NCBI GenBank assembly: GCA_028532855.1
Contig: JAQQAL010000021.1
Location: 1-64,000, forward strand
Source of the DNA: Candidatus Thalassospirochaeta sargassi
GTDB lineage: Bacteria; Spirochaetota; Spirochaetia; UBA9216
Length of the DNA stretch: 64,000 nucleotides
Direction: 5' to 3'
This document shows, piece after piece, positions 27,667 through 37,319 of this stretch. A program made the translations under genes and the position numbers. The notes below the pieces were generated by a model. It worked only from the letters and a program-made list of their open reading frames with translations. It was not told the origin of the DNA and ran no database searches. Within the stretch, counting starts at the first letter, position 1. Each line of letters begins with the position of its first letter.

Positions 27667-29691
27667 ATGAATAAGATATTAATTATAGGTGGAGTAGCAG
27701 CCGGAGCAACGGCAGCAGCAAGAACAAGAAGACTTGACGGTAAAGCGGAAATTACCCTGCTTGAAGCCGGAGATGATGTATCATTCGCAAACTGCGGGCT
27801 GCCATATTATATAGGCGGAGATATTGAGAGCCGATCATCCCTGATACTTGCCAGTACTGAAACATTCAGAGATCAATATCAGGTTAAGGTACATACCGCA
27901 ACCGAAGCAATTAATATTGATCGGGAAGCAAAACAGGTTACCGCACTGAATAAAAAAACAAACGAAGAAAAAGTATATAAATACGACAAACTCATCCTCG
28001 CACAGGGAGGAAAACCTATAGTCCCGCCTATACCGGGAGCAACTCAGGACAATGTGTTCCAGCTCTGGACCCTTGATGATATGGATGCAATAGATGAATT
28101 CATAACAGAAAATGAGCCTGAAACTGCCGTAGTTGTCGGCGGAGGGTTTATCGGCCTTGAAATGGTAGAGGCATTGAGCAAGAGAGGAATGAAGGTGAGC
28201 CTTGTTGAGATGTCTCCGCAGATTATGCCAAACCTTGAGAGCGAAATGGCAGGATTTCTTACGAAGGAGCTGCAGGATTACGGGGTTAAACTTCACCTTG
28301 GAACTGCCCTTGAGAGCATAAAAGACAAAACAGCAAAGCTGTCAAATGGGAAAACACTTGATGCGGACATGATACTGATGTCTGTAGGAGTTCGCCCAAC
28401 CCTGAAACTTGCCCGGGAAAGCGGACTTGACATCGGTGAGGCCGGAGGGCTGCTCGTTAATGACATGCTCAGGACAAGCGATGAATCAATCTTTGCCGCC
28501 GGAGATATGCTTGAAATTGAAAACAATATCAACAACCGCAAGGTTCGTATACCCTTAGCCGGTCCAGCAAACAGACAGGGCCGCATGGCGGCAGAGAATG
28601 CCCTCGGAGGAAACAGGCACTACAAGGGAGCAAACGGCACCAGCATTGTAAAGCTTTTCGGTGCGGTTGCCGGCAGCGCAGGGTTAAGCCTGAAACAGGC
28701 AAAGGTCGCGGGGTTTGATGCAGATGCGGTTGTAGTGCACAAGGCCAGCCACACAGCCTATTACCCCGGCAGCGAAAAAGTCAGTCTGATGATGATTTTT
28801 GACAGAACAAACGGCAAAGTACTTGGCGCGCAGGCTGCTGGCCGTCATGGTATAGACAAGCGTATTGATGTAGTCGCAACGGCTATTGCCGCCGGCATGA
28901 CACTGAGTGACCTGGAAGAACTGGACCTCGCGTATGCGCCACCGTTTAACAGCCCCAACGGGCCTGTGCACATGGCAGCTTTCACCGCGGAAAACCACCG
29001 TACAGGATTCAGCCCGTCAATCCTTGCTTCTGAACTGGAAGATTTCCTTCCCGGAAAAGAAGTTATAGCACTGGATCTGCGTGATCCTATAACATTCAGC
29101 AAGGCAAATCTGAAAGGTTCTGTAAACATCAGCCAGAACATCCTAAGAGAACGGATGAATGAACTGCCTGAAGATCATCCCATACTCCTGATAAGTGAAG
29201 ATGGACAGAAGGGCCATGTATCGCTTCGAATGCTTAAGGGCGAAGGTTTTGATAATGTTTACAACCTTTCCGGAGGCTATATATCGCTCGAACGGTATGA
29301 AAGAGCCTGCCCTTCGGCGAACCTGCAGATTGGACTTCTTCCGATTGAAAACAAGAGTATTGAAGATCTTGAAGCCGGGAATCAGGAGAAAACTTATGAA
29401 CCAGTTGATGGATCTACAGCAATAGAAGAATCAGACAGCACAGGCACAATTGTTCTTGACGTCAGAACACCGATGGAATTCAACATGGGAGCCTACCCCG
29501 GGGCTGTAAACATCAACCTTGATGAGCTGCCTGCCCGCGCCGATGAACTCGGGCCAAAGGATCGTGAGATACTTGTATACTGTGCAAGCGGCGCACGATC
29601 AAGCTACGCTCAGCGTATTCTTATGGAGTCAGGTTTTACAAACGTCGAGAATGTCGGAGGACTTCACGACATGATGGCAAGGGCAAGCTGA
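27667..29691 (+). CDS. CoA-disulfide reductase / pyridine nucleotide-disulfide oxidoreductase with two C-terminal rhodanese domains
   Basis: ORF 27562..29691; start MNKILIIGGVAAGATAAARTRR at 27667. SFANCGLPYYIGG redox Cys. Second rhodanese has VYCASGARS; the first has LISEDGQKG, lacking Cys. Confidence 0.92.
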   Translation: MNKILIIGGVAAGATAAARTRRLDGKAEITLLEAGDDVSFANCGLPYYIGGDIESRSSLILASTETFRDQYQVKVHTATEAINIDREAKQVTALNKKTNEEKVYKYDKLILAQGGKPIVPPIPGATQDNVFQLWTLDDMDAIDEFITENEPETAVVVGGGFIGLEMVEALSKRGMKVSLVEMSPQIMPNLESEMAGFLTKELQDYGVKLHLGTALESIKDKTAKLSNGKTLDADMILMSVGVRPTLKLARESGLDIGEAGGLLVNDMLRTSDESIFAAGDMLEIENNINNRKVRIPLAGPANRQGRMAAENALGGNRHYKGANGTSIVKLFGAVAGSAGLSLKQAKVAGFDADAVVVHKASHTAYYPGSEKVSLMMIFDRTNGKVLGAQAAGRHGIDKRIDVVATAIAAGMTLSDLEELDLAYAPPFNSPNGPVHMAAFTAENHRTGFSPSILASELEDFLPGKEVIALDLRDPITFSKANLKGSVNISQNILRERMNELPEDHPILLISEDGQKGHVSLRMLKGEGFDNVYNLSGGYISLERYERACPSANLQIGLLPIENKSIEDLEAGNQEKTYEPVDGSTAIEESDSTGTIVLDVRTPMEFNMGAYPGAVNINLDELPARADELGPKDREILVYCASGARSSYAQRILMESGFTNVENVGGLHDMMARAS

Positions 29692-29732
29692 TTTTAGGCT
29701 TAACTGTTATATTAGACCTTAAAACCATATCA

Positions 29733-29769
29733 GGGGCGTCTGCGTATTATATTTGCGGACCCCCTTTTT
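29733..29769 (+). terminator. Rho-independent terminator after CoA-disulfide reductase gene
   Basis: GGGGCGTCTGC...GCGGACCCCC hairpin (one bulge) followed by TTTTT. Confidence 0.75.
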
Positions 29770-29869
29770 GATATCTGTATTGCAAACAAAATAATTAAAA
29801 CTCAGCAGAGGATAGTTTTTTTAAAATACTACTTGATTTTTGCACATATGCTCATTATCTTGATGTACA

Positions 29870-31045
29870 ATGAATAAACGATTCAAATACAAGAAGGTCA
29901 CCGCAGTTTCTATCGGACACCTGTTCAATGATATTTTTGCGGCCTTCCTTTCTCCGGTAATACCTGTGCTGACAGAAAAACTCGGTATTACGGTATCAAT
30001 GGCAGGATTCCTGGATATAATCAGAAATGCACCCTCCATACTTAATCCTTTTATTGCCTTTTTTGTTGAAAAACTAAGAGCAAAATATATTGTCATCTTT
30101 ATGCCTGCAGTTACATCTATCTCAATGAGCCTTCTTGGAATTGCAACTAATTATGCGGTTTTAGTTATACTTATTCTGACTGCAGGTATAAGTTCAACCC
30201 TATTTCATATACCCGCCCCCGTTATGATAAAGAATTACTCCGGAACAAAAACAGGGAGGGGTATGAGCTACTACATGCTAGGCGGCGAGCTGTCAAGGAC
30301 CCTGGGGCCCCTTGTAATAACTGGTGCAATAACTCTTTGGGGGTTTGAAGGGACATGGAGGCTGGTTCCGTTTGGAATAATCGCCAGCACCATACTTTAT
30401 TTTTTACTTAGAGGTCATTCAGAGCCGGATTACAAGCCTGCCGCAAAAGAAAAGCTGAAAAGATTTCCGGAAATAAAACAAATCTCGCCCCACCTTATCT
30501 TTATTGGGCTGTTCTTAATCTTCTTTATGGGACTTAAAGTTCTCTCTACACTATATTTGACTGCCTTCATGGTAAACAGGGGGCAGACGCTGATGGCTGC
30601 AAGCCTCAGACTTTCCATACTACAGTTATCAGGAGCGGCGGGAACCCTTTTGGCTGGTCATTTATCGGACATTATAGGGAAAAAGGCGACAATGCTTGTC
30701 TCTGCGGTTTTTTCTCCGCTTCTGCTGTTTGCCTTCCAGTTTGCAGGGCCGGCCGGGCAATTTCCAATTTTAATTGGATTGGGGTTTGTCCTTTTCGCAC
30801 CGGGACCGGTTTATCTTGCTATTATCCAGGATGCCGATGCCGACTCACCTTCATTTGCCAACGGTCTCTACATGACTATTCAGTTTGCAATTCGTGCCGG
30901 GATAGTTTTTCTAAGCGGCATGGCAATCGACAAAATAGGATTCGATAGAACCTATGTGATTGCTATAATTGCCGGTCTAGGCACAATTCCTGTTGTACTG
31001 TTTTTTCCTAACCGACGGGTTTTTAAATCCATTAAAAATGATTAA
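29870..31045 (+). CDS. MFS transporter
   Basis: 391-aa 12-TM protein, e.g. SIGHLFNDIFAAFLSPVIPVLTEKLGITVSMAGF, AGHLSDIIGKKATML. Confidence 0.88.
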   Translation: MNKRFKYKKVTAVSIGHLFNDIFAAFLSPVIPVLTEKLGITVSMAGFLDIIRNAPSILNPFIAFFVEKLRAKYIVIFMPAVTSISMSLLGIATNYAVLVILILTAGISSTLFHIPAPVMIKNYSGTKTGRGMSYYMLGGELSRTLGPLVITGAITLWGFEGTWRLVPFGIIASTILYFLLRGHSEPDYKPAAKEKLKRFPEIKQISPHLIFIGLFLIFFMGLKVLSTLYLTAFMVNRGQTLMAASLRLSILQLSGAAGTLLAGHLSDIIGKKATMLVSAVFSPLLLFAFQFAGPAGQFPILIGLGFVLFAPGPVYLAIIQDADADSPSFANGLYMTIQFAIRAGIVFLSGMAIDKIGFDRTYVIAIIAGLGTIPVVLFFPNRRVFKSIKND

Positions 31046-31148
31046 AAGACTGCTATTTTATCACTTTATTGCCTGTTCGCGGGTGCCGCCTGCACAACAT
31101 GATAGAAGCAAGTTGCTGTTCTTTTTAACCTGAAGCTTCCAGTTATAT

Positions 31149-31904
31149 TCAACCAGCCGCCACTACTTCTATACCGAGCCGCTGAAACTGCTCCTGCTCA
31201 GTAAATCCTGAATCAGTATACAGTATATCAATATCATTCTTTTCAGCAAAAATAGAGAAAGCCTCAGCTTCAAATTTTGAACTGTCAGTCAAAATAATTT
31301 TCAAACGGGAGACACTCAAAGCAACCTTTTTTAATCTTGTTTCAATTATATTTTGAGAGGAAAAGCTGCCTGTTTCATCGAATGCGGAACACCCAAGAAA
31401 ACAAACATCCATACGAAATTGCCGCAAAGTATCCTCTGCTAAAGGACCGATGTATGAGCCGGCCTCTCTTCTGTAATTACCCCCTACAGACACCAAAGCT
31501 ATCCCGGGCTCCCCAGAAAGGATGTTCATCACCTCAAGACTGTTCGTAAGAACCCTCAGGTCACGCCCCTTCATTAGTTTAGCCAACTCAGCAGGGGTAC
31601 TGCCGGCATCTAAATATACGGTATCTCCATCCGTGATTAAATCAGAGGCTGCTCTTGCGACAGCCTCTTTCTGTTTCGGAAAGGAGTTTAATCTCTGAGC
31701 CAGCATGGGGTGAACGTGACGGTTTTCCGCCAGCATTGCTCCGCCGTGGGTCCTAATCAACAACCCCTGCTCTTCAAGAAAGGATAGATCCTTTCTGATA
31801 GTAACTGTTGATACATCCATCCGCCGGGTTAGTTCCTGGACGGATATCTTTCTGAATTTTCTGATCAGTACCAGTATCTGGTCATGCCGGGGATTCTGTG
31901 ACAA
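31149..31904 (-). CDS. DeoR/GlpR family transcriptional regulator
   Basis: ISVQELTRRMDVSTVTIRKDLSFLEEQGLLIRTHGGAML; DeoRC: ITDGDTVYLDAGSTPAELAKL. Confidence 0.93.
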   Translation of the reverse strand: MSQNPRHDQILVLIRKFRKISVQELTRRMDVSTVTIRKDLSFLEEQGLLIRTHGGAMLAENRHVHPMLAQRLNSFPKQKEAVARAASDLITDGDTVYLDAGSTPAELAKLMKGRDLRVLTNSLEVMNILSGEPGIALVSVGGNYRREAGSYIGPLAEDTLRQFRMDVCFLGCSAFDETGSFSSQNIIETRLKKVALSVSRLKIILTDSSKFEAEAFSIFAEKNDIDILYTDSGFTEQEQFQRLGIEVVAAG

Positions 31905-31916
31905 TATTCAAAGCCT

Positions 31917-33374
31917 CTAAACATTATAAGTGGTAGACGAAACATTTCCACCTTCACCAGTCCAGTCGGTATGATAGAATTTACCTCTCGGTGAATCGTT
32001 TCGTTCATAGGTATGGGCTCCGAAATAATCTCTCTGCGCCTGAAGCATATTAGCCGGCAGAGATGCGGAGCGGTATCCGTCAAAAAACATCAGCCCGGAA
32101 CTCATAGCAGGCAGAGGGATTCCTGTCTGAACCCCAAGGTTTATAATCCGGCGCCATGCAGCCTGACTGTCCTGAAGGATTTTACTGAAGTAGGGATCAA
32201 CTATCAAGCTTGCCAACTCTTTGTTGTTACTGAATGCATCTGAAATGTTATCAAGAAATCTGCTTCGTATTATACATCCGCCGCGCCACATCCTTGCAAC
32301 CGCCTCATAATTCAGTTCCCATTGATTTTCAAGGGCCCCCTGTCTCATCAGCATGAAACCCTGAGCATAGGAAACGATTTTTGAAGCCAGAAGAGCTTTT
32401 TCCAGATCATCAATAAGTTCCTCGACATTCTCTGGCGTCTCATTTTCCGGTCCGGTAAAACATTCAGAAGCGGCAACGCGCTCCTGCTTCAGGGCCGACA
32501 AACATCGCGCAAAAACAGCCTCACTTATCAGGGTGAGCGGGGTTCCCGTCTCGAGTGCGTTGATACCCGTCCATTTCCCAGTACCTTTCTGACCGGCTGT
32601 ATCGAGAATTTTCTCAAGCAAAGGTTCCCCATCGGCATCTTTATATGAAAGAATATCCGAAGTTATTTCGATCAAATAGGAATCCAACGGCCCCTTGTTC
32701 CATTTTTCAAAAATTTCATGCATTCGATCATGATCCAGCTTAAGTACCGACTTCATAAGGTGGTAGGCCTCCGATATAAGCTGCATATCCCCATACTCTA
32801 TACCATTATGAATCATTTTAACATAATGCCCCGACCCTTCATCTCCAACCCAGTCACAGCAGGGCTCGCCCTTAATGGTTTTTGCGGAGATATCCTGAAG
32901 AATAGATTTTACATGAGTCCATGCGGCAGGATTTCCTCCAGGCATAATACTGGGACCGCGGCGGGCACCTTCCTCACCACCGGAAACACCTGTTCCGATA
33001 AAAAGAATATTTTTCTCAGCAAGATTTTTCATTCTTCGGGAACTGTCAGTAAAAAGACTGTTGCCGCCGTCGATAATTACATCACCTTCTTCAAGAAACG
33101 GCAGAATCTGAGAAATAACCTGATCTACAACATCTCCGGCCTTGACCATAAGAAAAACCTTACGGGGCCGCTCCAGCATACTGATAAACTGTTTGAGATC
33201 ATCGGCACCCTCAATTGAATCCCTGCCGGCAGCAGGCCCTTTCAAAAAATCCTCAAGCTTTGATGATGTTCTATTATAAACAGCAACCCGATACCCATGA
33301 TCATTCATGTTAAGAACAAGGTTCTGTCCCATAACGGCAAGGCCTATCAGTCCAATGTCAAATTTCTGCTTCAT
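31917..33374 (-). CDS. gnd: NADP-dependent 6-phosphogluconate dehydrogenase (decarboxylating)
   Basis: IGLIGLAVMGQNLVLNMNDHGYRVAVYNRT; FIGTGVSGGEEGARRGPSIMPGG; HYVKMIHNGIEYGDMQLI. Confidence 0.96.
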   Translation of the reverse strand: MKQKFDIGLIGLAVMGQNLVLNMNDHGYRVAVYNRTSSKLEDFLKGPAAGRDSIEGADDLKQFISMLERPRKVFLMVKAGDVVDQVISQILPFLEEGDVIIDGGNSLFTDSSRRMKNLAEKNILFIGTGVSGGEEGARRGPSIMPGGNPAAWTHVKSILQDISAKTIKGEPCCDWVGDEGSGHYVKMIHNGIEYGDMQLISEAYHLMKSVLKLDHDRMHEIFEKWNKGPLDSYLIEITSDILSYKDADGEPLLEKILDTAGQKGTGKWTGINALETGTPLTLISEAVFARCLSALKQERVAASECFTGPENETPENVEELIDDLEKALLASKIVSYAQGFMLMRQGALENQWELNYEAVARMWRGGCIIRSRFLDNISDAFSNNKELASLIVDPYFSKILQDSQAAWRRIINLGVQTGIPLPAMSSGLMFFDGYRSASLPANMLQAQRDYFGAHTYERNDSPRGKFYHTDWTGEGGNVSSTTYNV

Positions 33375-33700
33375 TATATCCTCTTTCTATGAAAGTTTCT
33401 TTTTCTTTCTAATTTGGCAACAATACGTAACATTTTAATGCAGAAAAATAGCCTTGTCAAGTTTGTTTATACTTATGGTCATAGTGGGAAAAAACTTCTG
33501 ACACACAGCTCACCTGGAGCTTCGATCAAATATTCGACTTTACTCCGGCCAGATTTTTTTAACCTCTTTCTTCATATCGAAAGCGGGCACATAGTGGTCT
33601 ACCAGATAGGAAACACTCTCCATGCATGAAGGGGGAATATAAAGGCTGTTACCGGTTGCTGTGAATAACATTTTCATGCTTTATCATTTTGCTACTTGTT

Positions 33701-33721
33701 ATGTAGTTTATGAAACTACAT
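33701..33721. repeat. Perfect inverted repeat ATGTAGTTT-ATG-AAACTACAT (candidate operator)
   Basis: 9-bp perfect arms, 3-nt spacer, in the intergenic region upstream of gnd. Confidence 0.5.
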
Positions 33722-33897
33722 GAATTTTAATTGGCGCCGACATCAAGACGTAGAAATCTTTAAACATGCCTATTTTTATTATTCCAGTTATATTTTGTGG
33801 TTTAAAGCAGAAACTTCTGCATAAGCAGGATTAAGTTCAGGAGAGGAGCCTGTTTATCCGGACAAACTCCTCTATATTTACTTAAAACTCTGCGGAA

Positions 33898-34848
33898 TTA
33901 AAACCCCCAGCCTACCCCGGTTGCTTTTTCTGTGACTTCCCACAGCCTTTTCGATACTGCTTTATCCTTTGCATGAGACTTCAATTCACATTCTCCAACC
34001 GGACCAACCCAGTAACTTCGACCCGTAGGGCCATAAAATCCACGCTCCTTCAAGTCAGGTTCTGTTGCACACATCAGCTCAGGATAGGCCCCTTTTTCAG
34101 CGGGCTGAGTAAGGGGAGAGAGTTTCATCAATCCAAATGTCAGCCGCATCAAAAAGCTGCCGCTGGTTTTGATAAGTGAAGTTCGCGACGAACCGGGATG
34201 ACAGGCATAAGCTTTTACGTTGGTCTTACCAGCTGCCTTTAATCTGTCCTGTAGTTCATAAATTGTCATAATCTGGGCCAGCTTGCTCTGACTGTATGCG
34301 TCATTAGCAGTGTAATCCTTTTCCCAGTTCATATCGTCAAACTTGATAGTCTTAAGCCCCATGTCATAGCCCATACTTCCGACAGTTACAATACGCCCAT
34401 TAGATTTTTCGATCAGCGGGAAGAGCAATGCCTGGAGGGTCCAGTGACCGTAGTAGTTTACGCCAAGCTGGCTTTCATGTCCATCAACGGTTAACTGCCG
34501 TTTGGGCACCTGTGCGATAGCGCCGTTGCACATCAGGGCATCGATGCGATCCACTTTCTCAAGAACCTCTGCTGCAGCCGATTTTACTGACGACTGATCG
34601 CCAAGGTCGATCCGAATAAAAGAGACACCCGCCTTGCCGCCGAGTTCTTCTTTTATTGCTGCAATGCAATCCTCTGATTTTTCAGGGTTACGGTTCAGCA
34701 TAACTACCTTAGCGTCTTTGGATGCAAGAATCTTCGCTGCTTCAAATCCAGTACCGCTTGTCGCGCCTGTGATTAGGAAGGTCTTTCCTCTAAGTGATCC
34801 GATCCTATCCGGTGTCCATCCATTTTTTCCAAATTGTTTATCTGCCAA
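33898..34848 (-). CDS. SDR oxidoreductase (protochlorophyllide-reductase/retinol-dehydrogenase-like)
   Basis: FLITGATSGTGFEAAKILASKDAKVVMLNRN; NGAIAQ; YSQSKLAQ. Confidence 0.9.
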   Translation of the reverse strand: MADKQFGKNGWTPDRIGSLRGKTFLITGATSGTGFEAAKILASKDAKVVMLNRNPEKSEDCIAAIKEELGGKAGVSFIRIDLGDQSSVKSAAAEVLEKVDRIDALMCNGAIAQVPKRQLTVDGHESQLGVNYYGHWTLQALLFPLIEKSNGRIVTVGSMGYDMGLKTIKFDDMNWEKDYTANDAYSQSKLAQIMTIYELQDRLKAAGKTNVKAYACHPGSSRTSLIKTSGSFLMRLTFGLMKLSPLTQPAEKGAYPELMCATEPDLKERGFYGPTGRSYWVGPVGECELKSHAKDKAVSKRLWEVTEKATGVGWGF

Positions 34849-35011
34849 TTATAAACTCCTTAAGTTTCAATATCTGATGCAACAGGTGTTTTCCCTGTCT
34901 AAAATAAATATAACTCTTGCAAATGCATAAATATAGACGTATTTATCTCTAATACATGCCTATTTGTATCGTTAGGTTGCCATATGTATTTTTGAGTGCT
35001 ATATTTGCCTC

Positions 35012-35950
35012 ATGAGTAAAGAGCAGATTAAACAAATCATTAAAAACAGAGTCAGTGAGGACGGCCTGGTCGAAACAGGGGTCAGAGGCGTGCAGATCTT
35101 TCGGGTTTCCGAACCGCTTCGCTGTACCCCTGCCATATACGAGCCCACAGTTGTAGCCATCGTGAATGGAGCCAAAGAAGCTATACTGGATGGTGAAAGA
35201 CATGTATACGACAGCAGCCGGTATATGTGCTGTTCCACGACCATGCCGGTTGAGGCGGGAACTCCTGCAGCCTCGCCGGAGAACCCCCTGCTTGGAGCCT
35301 ATATCTCCCTCGACACAAAGGTGATGACCGAACTGTCGATAGAAATGGAAAGTGCTGCCGGTGCAATCAGAAAACCTAAGAGCGGACCGCTACCGCAGGC
35401 AATTACGCTCGCCCGCTGGGATAATGCGTTCACTGAAGCACTGCTGCGGCTGCTGCAATTGGGAGGCAGCCCCGCGGATACTGCAATCCTTGGAGACAGC
35501 AGGCTTAGGGAATTATACTACGCTATATTAAAGGGTGATGCAGGAGATTCAGCAAGACGATCCTTCGGGGTGGGCAATGAAATCGCGCGTTCCATCGAGT
35601 ATTTGTCTTCTCACTTAAGCGAAGCGGTTACTATTGAAGATATGGCCTATCAGGTCGGGATGAGCCGGGCAGTATTCCACCGTAAATTCAAAGAGGCTAC
35701 AAGCATGCCGCCAATTCAGTTCGCGAAGTCCATGCGGCTGACCAACGCCGCTATGAAGCTTGCAGGGGGCATGAATGTGAATGATGCGGCCATGGAGGTA
35801 GGTTATGTGAGTTCCTCTCAATTCAGCCGTGAATTCAAACGCATGTACGGCCAGTCTCCAAGGCAGTGGGCAAACTCAAAGCAGCTACCGGATGGAATGC
35901 ATCGGCAGCAGGCTCAGGTTTTTGACCTGCTGCAGCGAACTATGATATAG
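35012..35950 (+). CDS. AraC family transcriptional regulator (AraC_N cupin type)
   Basis: C-terminal double HTH: MAYQVGMSRAVFHRKFKEATSMPPIQFAKSMRL...AAMEVGYVSSSQFSREFKRMYGQSPRQW. Confidence 0.93.
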   Translation: MSKEQIKQIIKNRVSEDGLVETGVRGVQIFRVSEPLRCTPAIYEPTVVAIVNGAKEAILDGERHVYDSSRYMCCSTTMPVEAGTPAASPENPLLGAYISLDTKVMTELSIEMESAAGAIRKPKSGPLPQAITLARWDNAFTEALLRLLQLGGSPADTAILGDSRLRELYYAILKGDAGDSARRSFGVGNEIARSIEYLSSHLSEAVTIEDMAYQVGMSRAVFHRKFKEATSMPPIQFAKSMRLTNAAMKLAGGMNVNDAAMEVGYVSSSQFSREFKRMYGQSPRQWANSKQLPDGMHRQQAQVFDLLQRTMI

Positions 35951-35974
35951 CAAGGCGGTATTATTAAGGATGAA

Positions 35975-35997
35975 CAGCCTCCCACGGGCGGCTTTTT
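35975..35997 (+). terminator. Terminator after AraC-family gene
   Basis: AGCCTCCCACGGGCGGCTTTTT hairpin plus T-run. Confidence 0.65.
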
Positions 35998-36028
35998 ACA
36001 GATGCTGTGAATTGGATCAATGATTAAT

Positions 36029-36379
36029 TCAACTTCGTAAAATCTTCTCTAAAGACTTACCTCCGGCAAGTTCATCTATTAACTTATCAAGATAACGAAT
36101 TTCCCTCATCATCGGGTCTTGAATATCTTCAACCCTGACACCGCACACAACACCTTTAATCAACCTTCTGGCCGGATTCAATTCCGGAGATTCAGATATG
36201 AATGTCTCAAAGTCAGTTCCTTTTTCAATTTGCTGACCTAATTCATCTCTGCTGTAACCAAAAAGCCAGTGAATTATCTCATCTACTTCTTTTTTTGTCC
36301 GGCCTTTCTTTTCAGCCTTGGCGATGTAATGAGGGTATACACTTGCAAAGCTCATTCCATATATTCTGTGCTTTTTCAT
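36029..36379 (-). CDS. DUF2200 family protein
   Basis: [97 protein letters not shown]. Confidence 0.88.
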   Translation of the reverse strand: MKKHRIYGMSFASVYPHYIAKAEKKGRTKKEVDEIIHWLFGYSRDELGQQIEKGTDFETFISESPELNPARRLIKGVVCGVRVEDIQDPMMREIRYLDKLIDELAGGKSLEKILRS

Positions 36380-36491
36380 ACTACCTCTTCAAAATCTGTT
36401 AGTTAGATTTGAATATCCCTATCAGCAAACGATCCGGTTTTCAAAATAATCTTCACCAGAAGAAAAACCCAGAGGATCTTAACCTGATCCA

Positions 36492-37304
36492 TCATTCCCA
36501 GACAACCCTGTTGCTTAATATACCGATATTTTCTATTTTGACTTCAATCAGATCTCCTTCACTTACTCTCTGGGTTCTCCCGGGAGTGCCAGTGAAAATA
36601 ATATCACCCGGTTCAAGGGTTATGTAACGGCTGACCCAGGATACAATTTCTTCTGGTGAATGAATCAGCTTGGCTGTGCTTTCGTTTTGTCTGAGCTCTC
36701 CATTTACAAAGGTGCTTATAAGCAGGTCCGACCACTCCTGTCCCTGAACAAGTTTGGGTCCGACAGGGGCGAAGCCATCACTTGCCTTGGCTCTTGTCCA
36801 TTGCAAGTCGGAAGATTGCCAGCTGCGCTCTGAAATATCATTTCCGATGGTAATTCCAAAAATCGATTCACGTGCTTCTCTAACATCTACATCCTTTGTC
36901 TCACGACCTATGACAATTACCAATTCTCCTTCATAATGAATATTCACCGCATCTTCCGGAATAAGAATATTCCCTCCTCCCTGCACAGAGGAGGGAAACT
37001 TTGCAAATAATTCCGGTTTTGCAGCGCCTGCATCACCGCTGTGACTGCGATAATTCAGGCCGATTGCGAGCACTTTCGTTGGACTCACCGGAGGGAGCAA
37101 GTCTACTTCTTCAAGTGAATAGTACCGTCCGGTCTCTCTTTGATTTATCCATGGGGCAGCATCAATTTCAATTATTCTATGCTCCCGGAGAATACCCCAG
37201 GACTCTGAATCCTTGAAGGTAAATTTCACAAATGATACAGGATCAGCAAACAACAAGGTTGCATGCATTATTAGAAGATACAGAAATACTAACTTTTTCA
37301 TCAT
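36492..37304 (-). CDS. Fumarylacetoacetate hydrolase (FAH) family protein with predicted N-terminal signal sequence
   Basis: VLAIGLNYRSHS, YEGELVIVIG, GITIGNDISERSWQ, GDIIFTGTPGR; N-term MMKKLVFLYLLIMHATLLFADP is signal-like. Confidence 0.9.
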   Translation of the reverse strand: MMKKLVFLYLLIMHATLLFADPVSFVKFTFKDSESWGILREHRIIEIDAAPWINQRETGRYYSLEEVDLLPPVSPTKVLAIGLNYRSHSGDAGAAKPELFAKFPSSVQGGGNILIPEDAVNIHYEGELVIVIGRETKDVDVREARESIFGITIGNDISERSWQSSDLQWTRAKASDGFAPVGPKLVQGQEWSDLLISTFVNGELRQNESTAKLIHSPEEIVSWVSRYITLEPGDIIFTGTPGRTQRVSEGDLIEVKIENIGILSNRVVWE

Positions 37305-37319
37305 GTTTCCCCAGACTGT

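Noticed and set aside
27835-28296. 153-aa minus-strand ORF, plus neighbours at 28293..28586, 28684..28998 and 28845..29141
   Set aside because: All antisense to CoA-disulfide reductase with no domain.
32718-33218. 166-aa plus-strand ORF
   Set aside because: Antisense to gnd; not supported.
33414-33629. 71-aa ORF and minus-strand peptide MESVSYLVDHYVPAFDMKKEVKKIWPE in the gnd upstream region
   Set aside because: Could be a gene fragment, but too short and without recognisable family.
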